64,000 nt of DNA from Rhodobacteraceae bacterium WD3A24 (GCA_002967695.1 PUHN01000003.1:83176-147175); one strand, 5' to 3'. Counted from the first letter of the stretch, positions 26,262 through 35,089 are shown. The notes: generated by a model not told the origin, from the sequence alone. Made by a program: numbers and translations.

Positions 26262-27107
26262 ATGCAGCAGCGCGATTTTCAGACGAGCAACTACATCCGC
26301 ACCGCCATGCGCCGCGAGATGCTCGACCAGCAGACCGAGCACGCGCTGGCGGTTGCCTGGCGTGACCGGCGTGATCAGGCTGCGCTCGACCGGCTGATTC
26401 GCGCCCATTCGCGGCTGGCGGTCTCGATCGCGGGCAAGTTCCGCCGGTATTCCGTGCCGTTCGAGGATCTGCTCCAGCAGGGCAATCTGGGCCTGATGCG
26501 CGCGGCCGAGAAATACGACCCCGACAACGGCGCGCGCTTTTCGACCTACGCGGCGTGGTGGATCAAGGCGTCGATGCAGGATTACGTGATGCGCAACTGG
26601 TCGCTGGTGCGCACCGGGACCAACGCCGCCCAGAAAAAGCTGTTCTTCAACCTGCGTCGGGTCCAGAGCCGCATGGACCGCGCCGGCGAGGGGGATTCCG
26701 CCCGGATCGTCGCCGATATCGCGCGCGAGTTGATGGTCTCCGAGGATCAGGTGGAGGCGATGCTGGGCCGTCTTGCCGGCCCGGACATGTCGCTCAACGC
26801 GCCCCAGGGCGATGGCCCCGACAGCCGCGACTGGATGGAACTGCTGGAGGACGACGCCCCGCAGACCGAGGAGGCCGTGCTCGACCGGATGGAACTGCGC
26901 CGGCAGCGTGGTCTGTTGCACGAAGCCGTCGCGGCGCTGCCCGAACGCGAGCGGCGGATCGTCGAGCAGCGCCACCTGCAGGACGAACCCAAGACGCTCA
27001 ATCAACTCGGCGAGGAACTGGGTATCTCGAAAGAGCGCGTCCGCCAGCTCGAGGAGCGCGCGCTGGACCGGATGCGCCATTCGATGCGCGACGCCATCGC
27101 GGCCTGA
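26262..27107 (+). CDS. rpoH: RNA polymerase sigma factor, RpoH family
   Basis: Sigma-32-type factor of 281 residues directing transcription of stress genes. Region 2 includes FEDLLQQGNLGLMRAAEKYDP and RFSTYAAWWIKASMQDYVM; the RpoH box is present as QKKLFFNLRR near residue 125; region 4 ends with LNQLGEELGISKERVRQLEERALDRMR. Rhodobacterales normally have RpoHI (heat) and RpoHII (singlet oxygen); the length is nearer RpoHII, but I cannot separate them with certainty. The ATG at 26262 gives a family-like N-terminus; in-frame codons further up cross the promoter. Confidence 0.92.
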   Translation: MQQRDFQTSNYIRTAMRREMLDQQTEHALAVAWRDRRDQAALDRLIRAHSRLAVSIAGKFRRYSVPFEDLLQQGNLGLMRAAEKYDPDNGARFSTYAAWWIKASMQDYVMRNWSLVRTGTNAAQKKLFFNLRRVQSRMDRAGEGDSARIVADIARELMVSEDQVEAMLGRLAGPDMSLNAPQGDGPDSRDWMELLEDDAPQTEEAVLDRMELRRQRGLLHEAVAALPERERRIVEQRHLQDEPKTLNQLGEELGISKERVRQLEERALDRMRHSMRDAIAA

Positions 27108-27167
27108 TCGCCGCACGGAAAGTTCCCCCTTTACCGATTGGCCGCGGCGCCTACAGTCGGTGCTGGC

Positions 27168-27208
27168 GCGCGAAGCGCGGCGATCTTTGTCATCGCCGCG
27201 CTTCGCGC
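27168..27208 (+). promoter_or_regulatory. Long perfect hairpin between rpoH and the TRAP genes
   Basis: 17-bp uninterrupted inverted repeat (27168-27184 with 27192-27208) around the loop CTTTGTC. It lacks a T-run on either strand, so it is not a standard intrinsic terminator. It lies 60 bases after the rpoH stop and 71 bases before a small leader ORF. It could be an RNA-stabilising 3' end, an attenuator, or a protein-binding palindrome. Confidence 0.6.
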
Positions 27209-27279
27209 ATGTTGCACAGGCCGCGCCGAACAGGGTAGAGAGCGCGGCATTCTCGCACGCCCACGACGGAAGGAATGCC

Positions 27280-27351
27280 ATGCGACCCGACGCCTTTGCG
27301 ACGACGCCTGCGATCCGTATGACGCCCGCCGCGGCGGGAGGTGCGGCATGA
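27280..27351 (+). CDS. 23-codon leader ORF coupled to the TRAP small permease
   Basis: A short ORF (M-R-P-D-A-F-A-T-T-P ...) has a good ribosome-binding site (GGAAGGA) and stops exactly in the ATGA that starts the DctQ gene. The end of the ORF also carries the GGGAGG site used by dctQ. This is the geometry of a translationally coupled leader peptide. The product has no recognisable domain. It may be chance, but spacing and Shine-Dalgarno support translation. Confidence 0.45.
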   Translation: MRPDAFATTPAIRMTPAAAGGAA

Positions 27352-27878
27352 GCGTGCCTGAATCCGGCGGGCGAAAAGGGTTTTCGCGCCAGATCGAGCG
27401 GCTGGTGCGGCTCTGGGCGCTGTTCGGCGGCGCAATCCTGATTTTCCTGGTTGCCGTCAATGTCTTCGAGGTGCTCACCGCAGCAACGCGCCCCCTGACG
27501 GGGTATCGTTTCTCGGGCTCGGTCGAAATCACCGAACTCGCGGCGGCGGCGGCGGCGTTCTGCTTTCTGCCGTGGTGCCAGTTGACCGACGCCAACGTGA
27601 CCGCCGACATCTTCACCGCCCGCGCCGGGCCGCGAACCATCGCGGTGCTCAAGCTCGCCGCCGCGGTGGTGGCGATTCTCTTTGGCGGGTTGCTGCTGCG
27701 GCAGATGTCGCTGGGGGCGATCGACCACCGTGAATACGGCTACTCCACCGCCGTACTCGACATTCCCGAATGGTGGGCTTTCGTGCCGATGGTGATATCG
27801 CTGGCGCTTCTGGTGCTGGCGGCCATTGTCACGCTGATCGAGCAGGCCCGCTACGCAGCCACGGGGGAAGACAATTGA
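27348..27878 (+). CDS. dctQ: TRAP transporter small permease DctQ
   Basis: Membrane protein of 176 residues with four hydrophobic segments. It has the family pattern YRFSGSVEITELAAAAAAFCFLPWCQLTDANVTAD with the conserved Glu in the second helix. A GGGAGG site lies 8 bases before the ATG. Its stop overlaps the TTG start of dctM by three bases. There is no DctP binding-protein gene next to it. Confidence 0.9.
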   Translation: MSVPESGGRKGFSRQIERLVRLWALFGGAILIFLVAVNVFEVLTAATRPLTGYRFSGSVEITELAAAAAAFCFLPWCQLTDANVTADIFTARAGPRTIAVLKLAAAVVAILFGGLLLRQMSLGAIDHREYGYSTAVLDIPEWWAFVPMVISLALLVLAAIVTLIEQARYAATGEDN

Positions 27879-29242
27879 TAACCGATCCGGTTTTCCTCGG
27901 CTTCGCGGGGCTGGTCACGCTTTTCGCGCTGATCGTCCTGCGAATGCCGATCGCCTATGCGATGATCCTCGTCGGGGGCATCGGCACCGCCCTGGCGGTG
28001 CCCAACGGCACAACGATGATGATGAGCCAGCTCAAGACGCTGGCCTTCGGGCAGTTCTCCATCTACGACCTGTCGGTGATCCCGATGTTCGTGCTGATGG
28101 GCGCGCTCTCGACGCGGGCGGGCTTCAGCCAGTCGCTGTTCCGGGCCACCAACGCCTGGCTGGGCTGGCTGCGTGGCGGCACCGCGATGGCCGCGATCGC
28201 GGCCTGCGCCGGCTTCGGCGCGGTTGCCGGCTCATCGCTGGCCACGGCCTCGACGATGGGCAAGGTCGCCCTGCCCGAGCTCAAGCGCTACAACTACTCG
28301 GGCGCACTCGCGACCGGGTCGCTGGCCGCGGGCGGGGTGCTGGGCATCCTGATCCCGCCGTCGGTCGTCCTGATCGTCTATGCGATCATCGTCGAGGCCA
28401 ACATCGTCACAATGTTCATGGCCGCGCTGATTCCGGGCCTGATGGCCGTGGTCTTCTTTCTGCTGACCATCGCCGTCTATGTGGCGATCTGGCCCAACGC
28501 CGGCCCCAAGGGCGGCGCGAAGGACCGGCAGGATTTCCGCGAAGCCTCGTTGGGCGTGATTCCGATCCTCGTCATCTTCGCCGTGGTGCTCGGCGGCATC
28601 TATGCGGGCTTTTACAGCCCCACCCCGGCAGCGGCCGTCGGCGTGTTCCTCGTCTGGCTGATCGGCACGTTGAAGGGCCGGTTCACCAGGGGAGACATCC
28701 GCGGCAGCCTGCTGGAGACCGCCTCGACCAGCGGGATGATCTATCTGATCCTGCTGGGCGCCGAGTTGATGAAGATCTACATGTCGCGGGTTCGCCTGCC
28801 GCAGTTCACTGCCGACTGGATCTCGAATTCGGGGCTGGAGCCGATGACGGTGATGATCCTGCTGCTCGTCGCGCTGATCCTGCTGGGGATGCTGCTCGAC
28901 AGCCTGTCGATGATCCTGCTGGTGATCCCGTTCTTCTGGCCGGTGCTCTCCGAGATCAATGGCGGGCCCTACCAGATCGCCGAAGGGGCGGGCTTCGGGA
29001 TGTCCACGCAGGATCTCAAGATCTGGTTCGGCATCCTCGCGCTCATCGTGGTGGAGTTGGGTCTGATCACCCCTCCGGTGGGGATGAACGTCTTCGTCAT
29101 CTCGGCGCTGGCACGCGACACGCCCATGAGCGAGACCTTCAAGGGCATCGTGCCATTCTTTCTGGTCGAGATTCTGCGGGTTGCCATCTTGCTGGCCTTC
29201 CCCGGACTGGTGCTCTGGCTGCCACGGGTGCTTTCCGGCTGA
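27875..29242 (+). CDS. dctM: TRAP transporter large permease DctM
   Basis: Integral membrane protein of 455 residues with about 12 helices. It has RMPIAYAMILVGGIG near the start, GFGAVAGSSLATASTMG, LAAGGVLGILIPPSVVLIVYA, and the C-terminal VELGLITPPVGMNVFVI. The start is a TTG overlapping the dctQ stop (TTGA); no ATG gives a complete first helix. The cognate solute-binding protein must be encoded elsewhere, since the next gene belongs to an iron ABC system and a terminator separates them. Confidence 0.92.
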   Translation: MITDPVFLGFAGLVTLFALIVLRMPIAYAMILVGGIGTALAVPNGTTMMMSQLKTLAFGQFSIYDLSVIPMFVLMGALSTRAGFSQSLFRATNAWLGWLRGGTAMAAIAACAGFGAVAGSSLATASTMGKVALPELKRYNYSGALATGSLAAGGVLGILIPPSVVLIVYAIIVEANIVTMFMAALIPGLMAVVFFLLTIAVYVAIWPNAGPKGGAKDRQDFREASLGVIPILVIFAVVLGGIYAGFYSPTPAAAVGVFLVWLIGTLKGRFTRGDIRGSLLETASTSGMIYLILLGAELMKIYMSRVRLPQFTADWISNSGLEPMTVMILLLVALILLGMLLDSLSMILLVIPFFWPVLSEINGGPYQIAEGAGFGMSTQDLKIWFGILALIVVELGLITPPVGMNVFVISALARDTPMSETFKGIVPFFLVEILRVAILLAFPGLVLWLPRVLSG

Positions 29243-29293
29243 CGCGGCCCGGGGCCCGCGCCGCCCTTGTGCGCTGACCCGGCCCGCCATGCC

Positions 29294-29326
29294 GCCCCCG
29301 GCCCCGAACGGGCCGGGGGCTTTTTT
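29294..29326 (+). terminator. Rho-independent terminator after dctQM
   Basis: 11-bp GC stem (29294-29304 with 29310-29320), loop CGAAC, followed by six T. It isolates the TRAP genes from the iron transporter operon. Confidence 0.93.
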
Positions 29327-29328
29327 AG

Positions 29329-29357
29329 TTGACTAATATTGTCAGCTTCTATTACTG
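29329..29357 (+). promoter_or_regulatory. Iron-Rhodo-box and overlapping promoter
   Basis: TGA (29330-29332), nine bases, TCA (29342-29344) is an exact match to the Iron-Rhodo-box TGA-N9-TCA, read by RirA in rhizobia and by IscR-type regulators in Rhodobacterales. A -35-like TTGACT (29329-29334) overlaps it, so the bound repressor would block the promoter of the iron ABC operon. The site is seen; the regulator identity is known from the order, not from this window. Confidence 0.75.
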
Positions 29358-29493
29358 ACTCCTGCAGTAGGAATTGAGCGCGCCGCCGCACATGCCGGCG
29401 CCGCGCGGGAGGCAGGCGCACGACGCGCGATACCGGGATCCTGTTCCTGCATTGATCGACCCAAGATCGAAGCAGTTACGGCAAGAGGACATC

Positions 29494-30486
29494 ATGAAAA
29501 CCCTTCGCACCACGCTCATGGCCGCTGCGGCACTCGCCGCCGCCCCTCTCGGCGCGCAGGAGCTCACGCTCTATTCCGGTCGCGGCGAGACGCTCGTCGC
29601 CCCCATCATCGACACCTTCACCCGCGAGACCGGGATCGAGGTCAATGTCCGCTATGGCGGGACCGCCGAGCTGGCGATCCTCCTGCAAGAGGAAGACGAC
29701 GCCAGCCCCGCCGACCTCTACTGGGCGCAGGACGTCGCCGCGCTGGGCACCGTCGCCGAATTGTTCGCGCCCCTGCCCGACAGCATCGCCGAGACCGTCG
29801 ACCCCCGCTTCCGCGACAGCGAGGGCCGCTGGATCGGCACCTCGGGGCGCGCGCGCGTTCTGATCTACTCGACCGAACGGATGAGCGAGGAGGAGCTGCC
29901 CGACACCATGGCCGAAGCCGTGGACGACCGCTATGAGGGCCGCATCGCCGTGCCGCCCACCAACGGCTCTTTCCTCGCCCATGTCACCGCGCTGCGCCAT
30001 GTCGCGGGTGACGATTTCGCCCGCGAGTGGCTCGGGGATCTCGCCGCGCTCGACCCCGTCATCGTGCGCAACAACACCGCCGCGCATCAGGCCATCGCCA
30101 ATGGCGAGGCCGATTTCGCGATCACCAACAATTACTACCTGTCGCGCTTTCTCGCCGACGACGCCGACTTCCCCGTCCGCCACGCGCAGTTCGAGGCCGG
30201 CGATATCGGCAACCTTCTCATGACAGCGGGTATCGGCGTGCTGGAGAGCTCCGACGATCAGGAGGCCGCCTTCCGCTTTGTCGAGTTCCTGCTCAGCCCC
30301 GCGGCGCAGCAGTATTTCACCGGCAATGTCTATGAGTTCCCGCTCGCGGGCGAGGGCATCCCGGCCTTCACGGGGCTCGGCGTGACCTATCAGGAGGCGC
30401 AGGACAACGCGCCCGACGTTGATCTCAACGCGCTCACCGATCTCGAGGGCACGCTCGAGATGATGCGCGACGCCGGGCTGCTGTGA
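29494..30486 (+). CDS. fbpA: Ferric-iron ABC transporter, periplasmic binding protein
   Basis: Binding protein of 330 residues with a signal peptide ending near residue 21 (PLGA). It matches the FbpA/FutA group: LTLYSGRGETLVAPIIDTFTRETGIEVNVRYGGTAELA, DLYWAQDVAALG, and the iron-binding tyrosine region ITNNYYLSRF. It captures Fe(III) in the periplasm for the permease encoded next, whose GTG overlaps this stop. AAGAGG precedes the ATG. Confidence 0.92.
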   Translation: MKTLRTTLMAAAALAAAPLGAQELTLYSGRGETLVAPIIDTFTRETGIEVNVRYGGTAELAILLQEEDDASPADLYWAQDVAALGTVAELFAPLPDSIAETVDPRFRDSEGRWIGTSGRARVLIYSTERMSEEELPDTMAEAVDDRYEGRIAVPPTNGSFLAHVTALRHVAGDDFAREWLGDLAALDPVIVRNNTAAHQAIANGEADFAITNNYYLSRFLADDADFPVRHAQFEAGDIGNLLMTAGIGVLESSDDQEAAFRFVEFLLSPAAQQYFTGNVYEFPLAGEGIPAFTGLGVTYQEAQDNAPDVDLNALTDLEGTLEMMRDAGLL

Positions 30487-32078
30487 CCCAGGCGGCGGCC
30501 TTGACGCGGCGCCGGCGACTGCCGGCGTCGCGGCTGCTGTTTACCGCGCTCGCGCTCGGCGTGGGCGCGCTTTCCGTTCTGCCGCTGTTCTATCTGGTGA
30601 TGCGGGCGCTCGAGGCCGAACCCGCGCAGGTCGTCGACCTGATCCTGCGTCCGCGCACCGGCTGGCTGTTGATCAACACCGCCGCGCTGACCCTCGGGGT
30701 GCTGGCGCTGACGACCCTGATCGCGCTGCCGCTGGCCTGGCTGGTCAGCCGCACCGATCTGCGCGGACGCCGGGCGGTCAATGTGCTGGCGGTGCTGCCG
30801 CTGGCGGTGCCCGGTTATGTCATGGCCTATGCCCTGATCGGGCTGTCGGGCGATTACGGCTTTCTCAGCGAGATTTTCGGCGTCACCCTTCCGCGCCCGC
30901 ATGGCTGGCTCGGGGCAACGCTGGCGCTGAGCCTTTACACCTTTCCCTATCTCTATCTGAACCTGCGCGCCGCGTTGTCGGGGTTCGATGCAAGCCTCGA
31001 GGAAAGCGCCCGCGCGCTGGGGTCCACCCCGCGCGAGGTCTTCACGCGCGTGACGCTGCCGCATCTTCTGCCGGCGCTGCTGGCGGGGTGGCTCGTCATC
31101 GGGCTCTACGTGATCGGCGATTTCGGTGCGGTGGCGCTGATGCGCTTCGATGTCTTCTCGCTGGTCATCTACACGCAGTATTCGGCCGCCTTCGACCGGG
31201 TCTATGCCTCGTGGCTGGCACTGATCCTGATCGCCATCGCGCTATCGGTGGTGTGGTGGGAAAGCCGCCTGCGCGAGGGGGCGCATTACGCCCGCACCGG
31301 CTCGGGCGCGGGCGCGGGGCCGCAGCGCTTCACGCTGGGCGGTCGTGGGCAGATCCTGGGCTGGGCCTTCGTATCGCTCGTCGTCCTTGCTTCCATCGGA
31401 TTGCCGGTCGCGGTGCTCTCGTTCTGGATGACGCGGGGCGAGTTGGCCTCCACCCTGCCCGATCTGATCGCCAGCTTTTTGCAATCGCTGTCGATCGCGG
31501 TGCCTTCTGCGGTTCTGGCAGCCCTCATGGCCATTCCGGTGGCGGTGCTCGCCGTGCGCTATCCCTCGCCGCTTTCCACGCTGGTCAACCGGCTGGCCTT
31601 TGTCGGCTATGCGGTGCCGCCGCTGGCCTTCGCGCTGGCCTTCGTGTTCTTCGCGCTGCAGGGCGCGCGGTTCCTGTATCAGACCCATCTGCTGCTGGTG
31701 GTGGTCTATGCGCTGGCCTTCCTCGCGCTTGCGCTCGGGCCGATCCGCTCGGCGCTCTATCAGGCGCGGCCATCGCTGGAGGAGGCCTCGCGCGCGCTCG
31801 GCCAGGGGCCTTTCGCGACCTTCCGGCGCGTGACGCTGCCGATGATCCGGCCCGGTGTGGTGGCGGGGATGGTGCTGGTCTTCGTCATCGCGATGAAAGA
31901 GCTGCCCATCGCCTTTCTGCTGGCTCCGGTCGGGTTCCGCCCCTTGGCAATCACCATGTTTTCGCGCACATCGGAAGGGCTGCTGATGGAGGCCGCGCCC
32001 TATGCAGGGGCGATCATCGCGTTTTCGGCCGTGTTCGTGGGCGTGGTGCTGCGCCACGATCGGAAGGCAGGAGGGTGA
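30483..32078 (+). CDS. fbpB: Ferric-iron ABC transporter permease (fused, two-module)
   Basis: Inner-membrane protein of 531 residues with two permease modules. Each has an EAA loop: EESARALGSTPREVFTRVTLPHLLPALLAG in the first half and EEASRALGQGPFATFRRVTLPMIRPGVVAG in the second. It provides the Fe(III) channel. GTG start overlapping the fbpA stop (GTGA) and GTG overlap with the ATPase at its end make a coupled three-gene operon. Confidence 0.93.
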   Translation: MTQAAALTRRRRLPASRLLFTALALGVGALSVLPLFYLVMRALEAEPAQVVDLILRPRTGWLLINTAALTLGVLALTTLIALPLAWLVSRTDLRGRRAVNVLAVLPLAVPGYVMAYALIGLSGDYGFLSEIFGVTLPRPHGWLGATLALSLYTFPYLYLNLRAALSGFDASLEESARALGSTPREVFTRVTLPHLLPALLAGWLVIGLYVIGDFGAVALMRFDVFSLVIYTQYSAAFDRVYASWLALILIAIALSVVWWESRLREGAHYARTGSGAGAGPQRFTLGGRGQILGWAFVSLVVLASIGLPVAVLSFWMTRGELASTLPDLIASFLQSLSIAVPSAVLAALMAIPVAVLAVRYPSPLSTLVNRLAFVGYAVPPLAFALAFVFFALQGARFLYQTHLLLVVVYALAFLALALGPIRSALYQARPSLEEASRALGQGPFATFRRVTLPMIRPGVVAGMVLVFVIAMKELPIAFLLAPVGFRPLAITMFSRTSEGLLMEAAPYAGAIIAFSAVFVGVVLRHDRKAGG

Positions 32079-33169
32079 AGGTGAACGAACTGCCCAAATC
32101 CGTGGGCTTCAAGATGCCCGCCGAGGCATCGCCCCTAGGTTTTCGCCAGATCCCACAGAAGGTGCTTCTGGAGGTCGAGGGGCTGCGCCGCCATTTCGAC
32201 GAGGGCGATGCGGCCGCTGTCGAGCGCGTGAGCTTCGCCATGGGAGAGGGCGAGTTGCTGGCCCTTCTCGGACCCTCCGGCTGCGGCAAGACCACCACCC
32301 TGCGCATGATCGGCGGATTCGAGCGGCCCGACGCCGGCACCATTCGCCTGCGCGGGCGCGACATCACCGACCTGCCCCCCGAAAAGCGCGGCATCGGCTT
32401 CGTCTTTCAGGACTACGCGTTGTTTCCGCATCTCGACGTCCTCGAAAACGTGAAATTCGGCCTGCGCGGACTGGGGCGCGCCGCCGCCGAGGCGCGCGCA
32501 CACGAGATGCTGCGGCTGGTCGGGCTGGAGGGGCTCGGCGCGCGCCGCCCGCACGAGCTTTCGGGCGGCCAGCAGCAGCGTGTGGCGCTGGCGCGCACGC
32601 TCGCGGTGGCCCCGCCGCTGGTGCTGCTGGACGAACCCTTCTCCAACCTCGACGCCGCCATGCGCGTCGAGACCCGGCAAGAGGTACGCAAGCTGCTCAA
32701 GCGGGCCGGCTCGGCGGCGATCCTGGTGACCCACGATCAGGAAGAGGCACTGGCCCTGGCCGACCGTATCGCGGTGATCGAGGCGGGGCGCGTCGTCCAG
32801 ATCGGCACGCCCGACGAGATCTATCTCAACCCGGTCAGCGCCTTCGTGGCGAGCTTCATCGGGCGCTCCAACATCGTGCCGGGCACCGCGAACGGGATGG
32901 ATGCCGACACCGCCTTCGGCCGGCTGCCGCTGTCGCGGGCCGCCAACGGCAAGGTCAGCATCGCCGTGCGCCCCGAGCAGATCATGCTTGAACCCGACCC
33001 GAACGGACCCGCCGCCGTGGTCGGCCGCGAATTCCGCGGCCACGACCAGCTTTACTGGGTGCAGGAGGGGGAGCGCTGCATGCTCGTGATCTCGGGCCCC
33101 GGCGCGCAGATCGATGTCGGCCAGCGGGTGCGCCTGCGCATTTGCGACTGCGTGGTGCCGCTGAACTGA
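32075..33169 (+). CDS. fbpC: Ferric-iron ABC transporter ATP-binding protein
   Basis: ATPase of 364 residues. It has Walker A GPSGCGKTTT at residues 66-75, the Q-loop FQDYALFPH, signature LSGGQQQR near residue 165, Walker B VLLDEPFSNLD, H-loop VTHDQ, and a C-terminal TOBE-like domain. It powers Fe(III) uptake. There is an unusual polar extension of about 30 residues before the ABC domain (NELPKSVGFKMPAEASP). The GTG at 32075 overlaps the permease stop; a second GTG two codons later is possible. Confidence 0.93.
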   Translation: MKVNELPKSVGFKMPAEASPLGFRQIPQKVLLEVEGLRRHFDEGDAAAVERVSFAMGEGELLALLGPSGCGKTTTLRMIGGFERPDAGTIRLRGRDITDLPPEKRGIGFVFQDYALFPHLDVLENVKFGLRGLGRAAAEARAHEMLRLVGLEGLGARRPHELSGGQQQRVALARTLAVAPPLVLLDEPFSNLDAAMRVETRQEVRKLLKRAGSAAILVTHDQEEALALADRIAVIEAGRVVQIGTPDEIYLNPVSAFVASFIGRSNIVPGTANGMDADTAFGRLPLSRAANGKVSIAVRPEQIMLEPDPNGPAAVVGREFRGHDQLYWVQEGERCMLVISGPGAQIDVGQRVRLRICDCVVPLN

Positions 33170-33218
33170 GCGGGCCCGAACGGCCGCGCTACAATGCGCA
33201 CAGGATGAGACCGTAGCG

Positions 33219-33250
33219 AAAAAGCCCGGCCGTATGGGCCGGGCTTTCGC
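33219..33250. terminator. Bidirectional terminator between the iron operon and omp copy 1
   Basis: 11-bp stem (33221-33231 with 33237-33247). On the minus strand it is followed by a T-run (complement of 33219-33223) and on the plus strand by TTTCGC. It serves both convergent units. Confidence 0.85.
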
Positions 33251-33270
33251 GTATCGTTCCGCTGCGGCGC

Positions 33271-34026
33271 TCAGAAGCGGAAGGCGACGCCCGCGCGAAT
33301 TTCGTGCGTATCCATCTCGACATCGGTGCCGGAGCCGTCGAAGTCCTCTTCTTCGCCGAAATCCGAGTAACGGTAGTCGATCCGGCCGACCATCCGGTCG
33401 GTAAAGGCGTGCTCGACGCCCGCACCGATGGTCCAGCCGTTCAGCGTGTCGGACCAATCGGCAACCGAACCTGCCTTGGGTTCGAAAACCTCGAGGTTCA
33501 GGCTTGCCCAGGCGACGCCGGCCGCACCATAGAACAGGGTACGATCCATCGCATAGCCGAGCCTTCCGCGAATTGCGGCCGTGTCGGTGATCTCGCTTTC
33601 GAGGGTATAGGGAGTCGGGCTCCCGCCCGAGTAGGTGATGTCGTCTTCGCCGTCGGCGTGCGACCAGTTATACTCGGCTTCCACGCCAAACACCGTGTTG
33701 CCGGAACTGTGGAAGTTGTAGCCGCCATAGATGCCGCCGACGAAACCATCGGCATCGGGCGACGCGGAATAGCCGCCGCCCCCATTGATCTCTGCCGATA
33801 TGCTTTCTCCGTTCATCATCTCTTCGGGTCTGGAGTCACTCCAGTCGACATTGCCGTCGAGCATCCCGATCTGCACACCGGCATAGGGGCCGGTCCAGGT
33901 GAAGGCGGGCGGCGGGGCCGGCTGGGCCACCGGCGGCTCGACCGGGGCGGGCGCGGGGCCGCTGGCCATCGCCGTTGTTGCGGCGAAAAGGGCGGTGGCG
34001 GTTGTGGAGAAGACTAGTATACGCAT
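33271..34026 (-). CDS. Outer-membrane beta-barrel protein, tandem copy 1
   Basis: Protein of 251 residues of the small eight-stranded outer-membrane barrel group (Omp25/RopB-like, OmpA-fold). A signal peptide ends at TAMA (about residue 22), then comes a Pro/Ala-rich linker (PAPAPVEPPVAQPAPPP), barrel strands beginning FTWTGPYAGVQIG, and the terminal pattern HEIRAGVAFRF with a C-terminal phenylalanine. It carries GGIYGGYNFHSSGNTVFGVEAEYNW and GAGVEHAFTDRMVGRIDYRYSDFG. Over residues about 90-180 it is nearly identical to copy 3, but not to copy 2. Confidence 0.9.
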   Translation of the reverse strand: MRILVFSTTATALFAATTAMASGPAPAPVEPPVAQPAPPPAFTWTGPYAGVQIGMLDGNVDWSDSRPEEMMNGESISAEINGGGGYSASPDADGFVGGIYGGYNFHSSGNTVFGVEAEYNWSHADGEDDITYSGGSPTPYTLESEITDTAAIRGRLGYAMDRTLFYGAAGVAWASLNLEVFEPKAGSVADWSDTLNGWTIGAGVEHAFTDRMVGRIDYRYSDFGEEEDFDGSGTDVEMDTHEIRAGVAFRF

Positions 34027-34148
34027 CTGAACGGCCTCTTACTGATGGTCAGAATATTTGCTACCATGAAGGCCACAACACCACCAGACAACTTGAAGGC
34101 GCGGCTGGCGCCACCTCGGGATCGTTGCCTTCCTGCCACTGCACAACG

Positions 34149-34176
34149 AAAAGCCCGGCCGCAAGGCCGGGCTTTC
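34149..34176 (-). terminator. Terminator of omp copy 2
   Basis: 11-bp stem (34150-34160 with 34165-34175) with a GCAA loop and a short T-run on the minus strand. The same GCCCGGCC core recurs in the terminators of copies 1 and 3. Confidence 0.85.
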
Positions 34177-34198
34177 GCGTGTCGTTCAACTGTCGCGC

Positions 34199-34915
34199 TC
34201 AGAAGCGGAAGGCAACGCCCGCGCGGATCTCGTGGGTGTCGAAGTCTATATCGGCGGTGTAGTTTTCGTCGAGATCGTAGGTCTCGTCGCCGAAATCCGA
34301 GTAGCGGTAGTCGAGCCGGCCCACCATCCGGTCGGTAAAGGCGTGTTCGACGCCCGCGCCGATGGTCCAGCCGGTGCGGCTGTCGGAGATCTCGCTGTTG
34401 GCGACGAGGCTGTCATCGCTGTTGTAGGCCGCCGAATCGAAATCGGCATAGGCGATGCCGGCGGCACCGTAGAAGAGGGTCCGATCCATGGCATAGCCGA
34501 CGCGCCCGCGCAGGGCTGCTGTGCTGAAGATTTCAGCCTCGGTATAGGAGCCGAAACCGGACTCCTCGTCGACGTCGGAGCCGTCGGCATGGGACCAGTT
34601 GTACTCGCCCTCGATGCCGTAGACAACGTTACCGGCACCTTGCCAATTATAGCCGCCATAGATCCCGCCGACGAAACCTTCGGGGTCAGGGTTCGTCTCC
34701 GGTGTGGTGAACCCGTAGTATTCGGTTTGCCGATCGAAGTTGCTGTTGAGCATGCCCAGCTGAATACCGGCATAGGGGCCGGTCCAGTTGAAGGCGGGCG
34801 GCGGGGCCGGCTGGGCAACGGGCGGCTCGACCGGGGCGGGGGCGGGGCCGCTGGCCATCGCCGTTGTCGCGGCGAAAAGGGCAGTGGCCGTGGTGGCGAA
34901 GAGAATTTGACGCAT
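34199..34915 (-). CDS. Outer-membrane beta-barrel protein, tandem copy 2
   Basis: Protein of 238 residues with the same plan as its neighbours: a signal peptide nearly identical to copy 1 (TTATALFAATTAMASGPAP), the Pro/Ala linker, FNWTGPYAGIQLGML, and a terminal AGVAFRF. The loops and middle strands differ strongly from copies 1 and 3 (for example NWQGAGNVVYGIEGEYNW, DSSAYNSDD-type region). The start at 34915 (MRQILFATT) was chosen over a longer frame because of the signal peptide. Confidence 0.9.
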   Translation of the reverse strand: MRQILFATTATALFAATTAMASGPAPAPVEPPVAQPAPPPAFNWTGPYAGIQLGMLNSNFDRQTEYYGFTTPETNPDPEGFVGGIYGGYNWQGAGNVVYGIEGEYNWSHADGSDVDEESGFGSYTEAEIFSTAALRGRVGYAMDRTLFYGAAGIAYADFDSAAYNSDDSLVANSEISDSRTGWTIGAGVEHAFTDRMVGRLDYRYSDFGDETYDLDENYTADIDFDTHEIRAGVAFRF

Positions 34916-35036
34916 CTGAATAGCCTCATACTGATTGTTAGAATTTTGTTTACCATGGGCGCCGGAACCCCGCCAGACAACACGATGCGTCCGCGCCGCA
35001 AGCCGCGCGATTGTTGCATTCCCGCCACTAGGCAAG

Positions 35037-35068
35037 AAAAAACCCGGCCCTAAAGGGCCGGGTTTTCG
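35037..35068 (-). terminator. Terminator of omp copy 3
   Basis: 12-bp stem (35039-35050 with 35055-35066), TAAA loop, and six T on the minus strand (complement of 35037-35042). Confidence 0.88.
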
Positions 35069-35089
35069 AGTGTCGCGTGGGTGCCGCGC

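Noticed and set aside
27168..27208. Hairpin as an ordinary rho-independent terminator of rpoH
   Set aside because: There is no T-run on either side, although it may still act as an RNA 3' end stabiliser.
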